A stretch of 64,000 nucleotides of DNA from Marinimicrobium sp050113635 (GTDB lineage Bacteria; Pseudomonadota; Gammaproteobacteria; Pseudomonadales; Cellvibrionaceae). The translations under genes were made by a program, and so were the position numbers. This document shows, piece by piece, positions 43,569 through 50,693 of this stretch (positions are counted from its first letter, which is position 1; the number at the start of each line of letters is the position of its first letter). Under the pieces are notes generated by a model that saw nothing but the letters and a program-made list of their open reading frames with translations, was not told where the DNA came from and ran no database searches. The stretch is taken from positions 62,001 through 126,000 of the forward strand of contig NZ_JBNJLT010000005.1 of the NCBI RefSeq assembly GCF_050113635.1. The letters run 5' to 3'.

Positions 43569-45941
43569 ATGAAAGCAAAAGGCATTGAAAAAGCAAGGCT
43601 GCTGCCACGTTATCGATGGTTCGAACGCAACGCGGCGTCCGGCGCCAATATCAGGCTTAGAACCACCGCAATGGCTATGGCCACGGGGATGGCTTCGGTG
43701 GCGTTTTTGCCGTCACTCCCGCCGGCCTGGTCTTTCCTTCCACTGCTCTTTATTGCCGCACTCCTGGCTCGCCACGCGTTTCTCCGCAGAATGCTGCTTG
43801 CGTTTTCACTGGGGTTTGGGTGGGCGCTACTGGCGTCGCATGAGCATCTGTTGCATCGTCTGCCGGAAGACCTCAGTGGGCACGATATCGTGATTGAGGG
43901 GCGGCTGATTGGGTTGCCCGACCAAAACGAACGTCGGATACGCAGTCTGCTGGCAGTCAGCGCTGTGACGGACACATCCGGACAGCCGTTGGCATTGCCC
44001 CTGAGGCGTGTACGGCTGAGTTGGTATGGTGGTTCCGGGTGGCACGCCGGGGAAGAGTGGCGCCTAAAAGTGCGCGTTAAAGCACCCCGCGGTTTCGTAA
44101 ACCCGGCCGGATTCGACTACGCCCTGTGGCTGATGCGACAGAAGGTGGACGCGACGGGTTACGTGCGTGAAGGGCCGGAAAATCGCCGCCTTTCCGAGCC
44201 GTCATATGGGTCGATCAGTCATTGGCGAGAGCGGGCACGGCACTGGTTGCGAGAGCGGGCACCACCCGATTTACTGGGCTGGATGCAGGCCCTGTTAATC
44301 GGCGATCGCTCGGCGCTGGCGGCGGAAGACTGGTCGCTATTACAAAGTACTGGCACCCATCACCTGATGGCCATTTCGGGTCTCCATATCGGCTTTGTGG
44401 CCTGGGTCGGCTTTTTGTGGGGGACCGGGATCGGGCGTTTGGCTCTTCTACTGGGAGTCCGTTGGCCCGCCTCCTGCCTGGCTCATCCTCTGGCGCTTGT
44501 CTTCGCGCTGGGATACAGCGCCCTGGCGGGCTTCAGTATCCCCACTCAACGGGCGTTGATCATGGTGCTTGTGGTCCAATGGGCCTGGTATCGACGGCGC
44601 ACGCTCTTCCCCTGGAACGCCTGGTGGGTTGCATTGGTGCTGGTATTGATGCTGGACCCGTTAGCGGTGCTGGATAGCGGTTTTTGGCTCAGCTTTCTGG
44701 CGGTCGCCGTTCTGCTTTTCACGTTGTCGGGGCGGGTGTCCACGGGAGTCGAGCCTACGGGAAGATGGCCGGGGTGGGTGTTGTGGCGCTCGCAGTGGGT
44801 GGTGTTTCTGGGGTTATTGATTCCCTTATGGCTGCTGGTGGGTAGCGCGACCCTGCTGTCACCGGTGGCGAACCTTCTTGCCGTCCCATGGGTCACCTTT
44901 CTCGTTGTCCCCTGGCTGTTGCTGGCGGCTTCACTGGCCGGTGTGGCTCCGGTACTCAGTGACGCGACGCTGGCCGTGGCCATTTGGGCGCTCGGCTGGC
45001 TGGATACCTGGCTGCTTTGGCTGGATCGCTGGCGGGACCTCGTCATGTTGCGTCCTTACCTGACGCCGACGGCCACACTTATGGCCCTGGCAGGGACGCT
45101 GCTGGTCTTATTGCCTCGCGGGCTGCCGGGCCGGTATCTGGGCTATCTGTGTGTGCCGGTGGCGCTGAGCCTGCCTCCGCCGGCAGTACCGCCGTTACGG
45201 GTCGTATTCCTGGAAGTCGGGCAGGGCTTAGCCGTGGCCGTGCAGACGCCCGATCACACGCTGGTGTATGATACGGGGCCGCGCTACAGCGAGAGTCTGG
45301 AGGCGGGCGGGGCGATTCTGGCTCCCTACTGGCGACAGGTGGGTGTCAGCGAACTGGACCGGGTGGTCATCAGCCATGCTCACGACGACCACGCGGGCGG
45401 TCTGCATGGGTTGCTGGATGAAATACCGGCACGAAGCCTCGTGCGAGGCGACTCGGAAACTGGGATGTCTGATTGCCATCACACCGCCCCCTGGCAGTGG
45501 AATCAAGTGCGCTTCCGTTTTTTGCACAACGGTTTTCCCGCCAGCCCCAATCGCAACAACCGCTCCTGTGTCCTGCTGATCGACTATTCGGGCCAGACGC
45601 TGCTGTTGACGGGTGATATCGAGCGGGAGGTGGAGTGGCGATTGCTGGGAGATGGGTTGCTGCCGGAGCGGATTACCGTTCTGCAGGTGCCGCACCACGG
45701 TGCCAATACCTCTTCCAGCGATGCATTTGTCACGCGCCTTCGACCAGAACATGCGCTGGTCAGCGCTGCTTATAAAGGGCGGCATGGCCACCCGAAAGCC
45801 GAGGTTCTGAAACGGTACCGGCGCGTTCGCGCCAGAGTGCACAACACGGCATTTGATGGCGCCGTGCAATTTGAATGGGATGAACGCGGACGCTTAACGA
45901 TAACGCGCCATCGCATCGACTCTCATCGCTGGTGGTATTGA
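43569..45941 (+). CDS. comEC: ComEC/Rec2-type DNA uptake channel
   Basis: A 790-residue inner-membrane protein that carries single-stranded DNA across the inner membrane in natural transformation. An N-terminal DUF4131-type region is followed by the Competence domain (LLIGDRSALAAEDWSLLQST, HLMAISGLHIGFVAWVGFLW, YSALAGFSIPTQRALIMVL) with many helices, then a C-terminal metallo-beta-lactamase domain with HAHDDHAGG near residue 602, LLLTGDIE and VPHHGANTSSS. The start ATG 43569 is uncertain, with CGGA directly upstream and no clear ribosome site. No other competence gene is in the window. Confidence 0.92.
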   Translation: MKAKGIEKARLLPRYRWFERNAASGANIRLRTTAMAMATGMASVAFLPSLPPAWSFLPLLFIAALLARHAFLRRMLLAFSLGFGWALLASHEHLLHRLPEDLSGHDIVIEGRLIGLPDQNERRIRSLLAVSAVTDTSGQPLALPLRRVRLSWYGGSGWHAGEEWRLKVRVKAPRGFVNPAGFDYALWLMRQKVDATGYVREGPENRRLSEPSYGSISHWRERARHWLRERAPPDLLGWMQALLIGDRSALAAEDWSLLQSTGTHHLMAISGLHIGFVAWVGFLWGTGIGRLALLLGVRWPASCLAHPLALVFALGYSALAGFSIPTQRALIMVLVVQWAWYRRRTLFPWNAWWVALVLVLMLDPLAVLDSGFWLSFLAVAVLLFTLSGRVSTGVEPTGRWPGWVLWRSQWVVFLGLLIPLWLLVGSATLLSPVANLLAVPWVTFLVVPWLLLAASLAGVAPVLSDATLAVAIWALGWLDTWLLWLDRWRDLVMLRPYLTPTATLMALAGTLLVLLPRGLPGRYLGYLCVPVALSLPPPAVPPLRVVFLEVGQGLAVAVQTPDHTLVYDTGPRYSESLEAGGAILAPYWRQVGVSELDRVVISHAHDDHAGGLHGLLDEIPARSLVRGDSETGMSDCHHTAPWQWNQVRFRFLHNGFPASPNRNNRSCVLLIDYSGQTLLLTGDIEREVEWRLLGDGLLPERITVLQVPHHGANTSSSDAFVTRLRPEHALVSAAYKGRHGHPKAEVLKRYRRVRARVHNTAFDGAVQFEWDERGRLTITRHRIDSHRWWY

Positions 45942-45982
45942 GTCGTGTGAACTGAGGGAGTATGAACCGAGGAAAAATGTGA

Positions 45983-46006
45983 CGGGGTGTTTCCCCGAAG
46001 GTTTTT
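45983..46006 (+). terminator. Weak terminator-like hairpin before exbB
   Basis: CGGGG, loop TGTTT, CCCCG, then AAGG and five T. The stem is only 5 bp, so termination after comEC is possible but unsure. Confidence 0.35.
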
Positions 46007-46081
46007 GTCTGTGCTATCTTGCGCGCTTATCCTTGCGCCCCTTAATCGTGGCACCGCACAGTTTGCAAGAGGAACGCTGTT

Positions 46082-46705
46082 GTGTTTGACATAATAACTG
46101 CGGGTGGTTGGCTGATGTTGCCAATCATCATTTGCTCCGTCCTGGTGATCGCCATTGGCGGCGAGCGTTATTGGACGCTGAATCCCAAGAAAATTGCTCC
46201 ACGCCATTTGCTGGCACAGGTATGGAGCTGGATTAAAAACAATCAGCTCGATGCCGGAAAATTGCGTGAACTCAAACAGTCCTCCCCGCTGGGGCGAGTG
46301 CTTGCCGCCGGATTGAGTAATTCGCACCAGGGGCGCGATGTGATGAAAGACAGTATTCAGGAAGCGGCCAATCAGGTGGTACATGAACTGGAACGCTATC
46401 TCTCCGTGTTGAGCACCGTTGCCAATATCGCCCCCCTGCTCGGCCTGTTAGGCACCGTCATTGGCATGATCAAAGTGTTCACCGCTATCATGCTGCAAGG
46501 AACAGGGAATGCCAGTGTACTGGCAGGCGGCATTTCCGAGGCGCTGATTACGACTGCGGCGGGCTTAACCGTGGCTATCCCGGCAATGATTCTGCATCGT
46601 TTTTTCCAGCGTCGAGTCGATGACATCGTGGTGACGATGGAAGAGGATGCCGTAAAACTGGTGGATGCGCTGCACAGCGACCGCCGTGTCGACGTCAAGA
46701 ACTGA
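46082..46705 (+). CDS. exbB: ExbB/TolQ-family proton channel protein
   Basis: A 207-residue inner-membrane protein with three helices, of the MotA/TolQ/ExbB family. The conserved pore part is LSTVANIAPLLGLLGTVIGM and ISEALITTAAGLTVAIPAMI. It starts at GTG 46082 with GAGGA upstream. exbD follows after 18 bases, and together they use the proton gradient to power an outer-membrane system. In Pseudomonas a pair in this position (between comEC and lpxK) is separate from the TonB and Tol systems; its partner here is unknown because no tonB-like gene is adjacent. Confidence 0.9.
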   Translation: MFDIITAGGWLMLPIIICSVLVIAIGGERYWTLNPKKIAPRHLLAQVWSWIKNNQLDAGKLRELKQSSPLGRVLAAGLSNSHQGRDVMKDSIQEAANQVVHELERYLSVLSTVANIAPLLGLLGTVIGMIKVFTAIMLQGTGNASVLAGGISEALITTAAGLTVAIPAMILHRFFQRRVDDIVVTMEEDAVKLVDALHSDRRVDVKN

Positions 46706-46723
46706 GCGAACGGAGAACGAGCC

Positions 46724-47146
46724 GTGCATTTTCGACGTCAGCCCCGGGAAAACGACAGCATTAACCTGACACCACTGATTGATGTGGTGTTCCTGTTGCT
46801 GATTTTCTTTATGGTGTCCACCACCTTTACCAAAGAGACGCACCTCAGTATTGATTTGCCCGAAGCCGAAGGGGAACCAGCGGTAGAGGTCGATGCACCG
46901 TTGGATATTCTGATTACCGCGGAAGGCGAGTACTCAGTGAATGGGCGAAGCCTGGTCAACCGGCAAATAGTCACTCTCAAATCAGCGCTTGAAAAAGCCT
47001 CAGACGGTGATAATCAAAGACCACTCATTATTACCGCCGATGCCCGGGCGCCGCACGAGAGTGTCGTGCGAGCGATGGATGCGGCGGGGCAGTTAGGTTT
47101 TGTGCATTTGAGTATTACCACTCGACGGCCTGAGTCAGCGGATTGA
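46724..47146 (+). CDS. exbD: ExbD/TolR-family protein
   Basis: A 140-residue protein with one membrane helix and a periplasmic domain. The helix carries the essential Asp in LTPLIDVVFLLLIFFMVS. It starts at GTG 46724. Partner of ExbB just upstream; lpxK follows 7 bases later, suggesting that this energising pair and lipid A synthesis share a transcript. Confidence 0.92.
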   Translation: MHFRRQPRENDSINLTPLIDVVFLLLIFFMVSTTFTKETHLSIDLPEAEGEPAVEVDAPLDILITAEGEYSVNGRSLVNRQIVTLKSALEKASDGDNQRPLIITADARAPHESVVRAMDAAGQLGFVHLSITTRRPESAD

Positions 47147-47153
47147 ATCGCGC

Positions 47154-48182
47154 ATGAGCGAGTCACGCTTTTGGGAAAATGTCTGGTATCGGGGCGGTCA
47201 GTGGCAATGGCCGTTGCGGCCAGTCAGTGCTGTGTTTTCTGCCGTTGCCCGCCGTCGTCGCCAGCGTTTGCAACGGTCTTCGGTGCAGGTGTCATCACCC
47301 GTGATCGTGGTGGGCAATATATCCGTGGGAGGCACCGGTAAAACGCCTCTGATTATTGCACTGGTTCGCCGCCTCCAGCGAGAAGGGTATCGCCCCGGTG
47401 TGGTCAGTCGTGGCTACGGTGGTAATGCCCCCGCGTACCCCTTGCGGGTGACACCGGAAACACCGGTCTTGCACAGTGGTGATGAGCCATTGACCATAGC
47501 CCGGGCGACCGGTTGTGCGGTGTGTGTCAGCCCGGACAGAGTCGCCGCAGCGCAGCGGCTGTGCGAAGAAGGATGCGATCTGATTCTCAGTGATGATGGA
47601 TTGCAGCACTACCGTCTGGCCCGGCAACTGGAAATTGCCGTGGTGGATGGCGAGCGCGTTTTTGGCAACGAACAATGCCTGCCGGCCGGTCCGTTGCGAG
47701 AACCGGTGTCTCGGCTTGCTGAGGTGGACTGGGTGATGGTGAACGGCGCTCCGGAACGTGTAGCGGAGCGTTTGGGCGATGATGTGAAGCTCTCCAGCAT
47801 GCGCGTTATTCCTGTGCGCTGGCAGTCGGTTGCCGATGGCTCACACCGAGCACTGAATCATTTCGAGCCCCAGAGCCGGGTCCACGCGGTGGCTGGCATT
47901 GGCCACCCGGAGCGCTTTTTCAAAACACTTGAAGCGTTGCATTTGAGAGCGGAAGCGCACCCCTTTCCCGATCATCATGATTACCGGCCAGAGGAGCTGT
48001 CGTTTGGTGACGACGAGCCGGTAGTGATGACCGACAAAGACGCTGTAAAGTGCGCCGTCTTTGCGGAGCCGCATTGGTGGTCGTTAAACGTTGAAGCCGA
48101 ACTGGACGCCCGCTTTTGGTCTGATTTTCTGGAGCGGGTACGCCGACTGAAAAAATCTTCCGACAGGACCGTTTCGCAATGA
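47154..48182 (+). CDS. lpxK: Tetraacyldisaccharide 4'-kinase LpxK
   Basis: LpxK phosphorylates the 4' position of the lipid A disaccharide at the inner membrane. The 342-residue product has the Walker A GNISVGGTGKTPLIIALVRR, VVSRGYGG, DGLQHYRLARQLEIAVVDG and a final VVMTDKDAVKC, all typical. N-terminal helix positions are kept (VSAVFSAVARRRRQRL). It overlaps kdsB by four bases (ATGA). Confidence 0.94.
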   Translation: MSESRFWENVWYRGGQWQWPLRPVSAVFSAVARRRRQRLQRSSVQVSSPVIVVGNISVGGTGKTPLIIALVRRLQREGYRPGVVSRGYGGNAPAYPLRVTPETPVLHSGDEPLTIARATGCAVCVSPDRVAAAQRLCEEGCDLILSDDGLQHYRLARQLEIAVVDGERVFGNEQCLPAGPLREPVSRLAEVDWVMVNGAPERVAERLGDDVKLSSMRVIPVRWQSVADGSHRALNHFEPQSRVHAVAGIGHPERFFKTLEALHLRAEAHPFPDHHDYRPEELSFGDDEPVVMTDKDAVKCAVFAEPHWWSLNVEAELDARFWSDFLERVRRLKKSSDRTVSQ

Positions 48183-48934
48183 GTTTTTACGTGGTGATTC
48201 CCGCCCGTTACGCGTCCACGCGCCTGCCAGGCAAACCGTTGGCGACGATTAACGGCCAGCCAATGATTCAGCATGTGTACCAGCGTGCGCAGGAAAGCCG
48301 GGCGCAACAAGTGGTTATTGCGACAGACGATGCCCGGGTTGAGCGGGCAGGCCAGTCGTTCGGTGCCCAGGTGTGCATGACATCCGATCAGCACGAATCC
48401 GGTACGGATCGCTTGCAGGAAGTCGTGACTGCGCTGGCACTGCCGGATGACGCCATCGTTGTGAACGTACAGGGTGACGAGCCTTTGATTCCAGAGGCGG
48501 TGATCAATCAGGTCGCGGACAACCTGGCAAAGCACCCGAGCGCCAGTGTGGCGACGTTGTGCGAGCCGATTGAATCAGAGGCCGATTTCCGCAACCCGAA
48601 TATTGTAAAAGTGGTCATGAATCATTCCGGCATGGCACTGTATTTCAGTCGAGCGCCGATTCCCTATCCGCGCGATGCGTTCTCGGCCGGAGAGTGGCCG
48701 ACCTCGTTGCCGGCGCGTCGTCATATTGGTATCTATGCGTACCGCGTGGGGCTTTTACACCGTTTTATCACTTGGGAGCGAGCGCCTCTGGAGCAGTTTG
48801 AATCGTTGGAACAATTGCGGGTGCTGTGGCGGGGTGAGTCGATCCACGTGGCGGAGGCTTGTGAGCCGGTGCCCGGCGGGGTGGACACGCCGGGTGATCT
48901 GGAGCGGGTGCGATCTCTTTTGTTGAAGCAATAA
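48179..48934 (+). CDS. kdsB: CMP-Kdo synthetase
   Basis: 3-deoxy-manno-octulosonate cytidylyltransferase, 251 residues, which activates Kdo for the LPS inner core. Motifs: IPARYASTRLPGKPL at the start, QVVIATDDARV, CMTSDQHESGTDRLQEVV, NVQGDEPLIP and GVDTPGDLERVR at the end. It overlaps lpxK. In Pseudomonas a small Trm112-type gene lies between these two; here there is no room for it. Confidence 0.95.
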   Translation: MSFYVVIPARYASTRLPGKPLATINGQPMIQHVYQRAQESRAQQVVIATDDARVERAGQSFGAQVCMTSDQHESGTDRLQEVVTALALPDDAIVVNVQGDEPLIPEAVINQVADNLAKHPSASVATLCEPIESEADFRNPNIVKVVMNHSGMALYFSRAPIPYPRDAFSAGEWPTSLPARRHIGIYAYRVGLLHRFITWERAPLEQFESLEQLRVLWRGESIHVAEACEPVPGGVDTPGDLERVRSLLLKQ

Positions 48935-48972
48935 GTCTCTCTACGTTTGGGGGAAGTTTATCGGCAGGCTCC

Positions 48973-49081
48973 GGTGTAAGAAGGGCTAGGCCTGTGTAGA
49001 CTCTTGGAGGCAGGATGCCGACATGAAGCCCCCATGGATGGGTTCACGGCGTGTCTACACAGGCCTAGCCCTTCTTACACC
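48973..49081. repeat. 109-bp element bounded by a perfect 29-bp inverted repeat
   Basis: The arms are 48973-49001 and 49053-49081, exact reverse complements of each other, with core GGGCTAGGCCTGTGTAGAC. The 51-base middle (49002-49052) contains GCCG/CGGC and TGAA/TTCA partners around CCCATGGATGGG, so the whole folds into a long hairpin with an inner stem. There is no T-run, so it is not a standard terminator. Its form suits an interspersed palindromic repeat family; only one copy is in this window. It separates kdsB from the phosphatase gene. Confidence 0.85.
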
Positions 49082-49183
49082 TCAGTGCCAAATCGAAGAG
49101 TTAAATGTGGATCCCGGCGCGGAGCCTAATAGGAACCTCCATCACGAGCAGCGAATAGAACGTGAAAAACAGAGGTAAATTGA

Positions 49184-49657
49184 ATGACTATCAGCGTGTT
49201 ATTTGTGTGCCTGGGAAACATCTGCCGATCTCCCACGGCGCACGGTATTTTTGAACACAAAATTCGTGAAGCCGGATTGAGTGAACAAGTAGAGATTGAC
49301 TCCGCTGGAACGGCAGCCTGGCATATTGGAAAATCGCCGGATGCGCGTTCGGCAGCCGCCGCGCTTCAGCGAGGCTACGACCTGAGTCACTTGCGTGCAC
49401 GACAGTCCGATGAAGCCGACTTTGAACACTACGACTATATCCTGGCCATGGACGAGAGTAACTTAATGGATCTTCGTGCCTTGTCCCCCGCAAACTATCG
49501 CGGTCACCTCGGCCTGTTTCTGGAATTCGCCAGAACGTTTAATGAACGCGAAGTGCCCGATCCGTATTATGGCGGTAATCAGGGCTTCGAGCACGTTCTG
49601 GACCTGGTCGAAGACGCCTGTGAAGGTTTATTGAACGATGTTCGTCAACGGCTCTGA
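49184..49657 (+). CDS. Low-molecular-weight protein tyrosine phosphatase
   Basis: A 157-residue phosphatase with the P-loop VCLGNICRSPTAHGIF (CX5R-S) and the general-acid segment VPDPYYGGNQGFEHVLDLV. Family members act on tyrosine kinases of capsule and exopolysaccharide export or on unknown targets. AGAGG precedes ATG 49184. murB starts one base after its stop, so the two are coupled. No tyrosine kinase gene is in the window. Confidence 0.92.
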   Translation: MTISVLFVCLGNICRSPTAHGIFEHKIREAGLSEQVEIDSAGTAAWHIGKSPDARSAAAALQRGYDLSHLRARQSDEADFEHYDYILAMDESNLMDLRALSPANYRGHLGLFLEFARTFNEREVPDPYYGGNQGFEHVLDLVEDACEGLLNDVRQRL

Positions 49658-49658
49658 C

Positions 49659-50693
49659 ATGATTCAAAACGACGTTAATTTACAGCCATTCAACACCCTG
49701 GCCGTGCCGGCGAAAGCCCGCTTTTACGCCGCCGTGACGGATCGGGAGCAATTGCCCTTGCTGCTGGCGTTTGCGCGGGAAAATAACCTGCCGCTGTTAC
49801 CTTTGGGCGGGGGCAGCAACGTGGTGTTGGCCAACGATTTTCCCGGCCTCGTATTGCATATGCAGTTGCAAGGTAAAACGCTGGTGCGTGAAGACCGCTC
49901 TCATTACTGGTTGCAAGTGGCGGCGGGGGAAAACTGGCATGAACTGGTGCAATATTGCCTTGACGCTCGTTACTGGGGGCTGGAAAACCTGTCGCTGATC
50001 CCGGGTTCCGTAGGGGCCGCGCCGATTCAGAATATTGGCGCCTACGGTGTAGAACTTAAAGATGTGTTTGCCGAACTGGAAGCCGTGGATGTCAGGACGG
50101 GTGAGTGCCGGGTGTTTGATCACGGCGCCTGTCGTTTCGGCTATCGGGACAGTTTTTTCAAGCGCGAGGGACGGGATCGTTATTTGATTCTGTCCGTGAC
50201 GTTACGGCTGGCGCGCCAGCCTCACGTAAAAGTAACCTACCCAGCGCTGCGAGAAGCGCTGGCAACGGTGCCGGTGGATCAGTTAACCCCGCGCCTGGTC
50301 AGTGACGCGGTGTGCCGGGTACGGCGTAGCAAGCTGCCCGACCCGGCCGAAGTGCCGAACGTGGGAAGCTTCTTCAAGAATCCCCTGGTGGCACTGGACC
50401 AGTTTCTCAGCCTGCAGGTTCAGCACCCGGGGATGGTGTCGTTCCCCGCCGATGCGAGAAGTGTCAAGCTGGCGGCCGGTTGGCTGATTGAGCGTGCTGG
50501 CTGGAAGGGCGTGCGGCGCGGCCCGGTGGCCGTGCATCACCAGCAGGCTTTGGTATTAACCAATGCAGGGCATGCGTCGGGGCAGGAGGTTCTGGCGCTG
50601 GCGAAGGAGATTCATCGATCCGTTGCCGATGAGTACGGGGTGGAACTGGAAATAGAGCCCCGGGTTTATGGCCAGGGCGAGGAGATTCAATAA
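49659..50693 (+). CDS. murB: UDP-N-acetylenolpyruvoylglucosamine reductase MurB
   Basis: The second committed enzyme of peptidoglycan precursor synthesis, an FAD protein of 344 residues. Motifs: FNTLAVPAKARFYAAV, LGGGSNVVLANDFPGLVLHM, ENLSLIPGSVGAAPIQNIGAYGVE cut into GSVGAAPIQNIGAYG, and the catalytic Ser in VGSFFKNPLV, matching the E. coli (type I) form. I prefer ATG 49659, just after the phosphatase stop; ATG 49638 inside that gene is the alternative. Its 3' end overlaps the convergent kinase gene by 7 bases. Confidence 0.94.
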   Translation: MIQNDVNLQPFNTLAVPAKARFYAAVTDREQLPLLLAFARENNLPLLPLGGGSNVVLANDFPGLVLHMQLQGKTLVREDRSHYWLQVAAGENWHELVQYCLDARYWGLENLSLIPGSVGAAPIQNIGAYGVELKDVFAELEAVDVRTGECRVFDHGACRFGYRDSFFKREGRDRYLILSVTLRLARQPHVKVTYPALREALATVPVDQLTPRLVSDAVCRVRRSKLPDPAEVPNVGSFFKNPLVALDQFLSLQVQHPGMVSFPADARSVKLAAGWLIERAGWKGVRRGPVAVHHQQALVLTNAGHASGQEVLALAKEIHRSVADEYGVELEIEPRVYGQGEEIQ

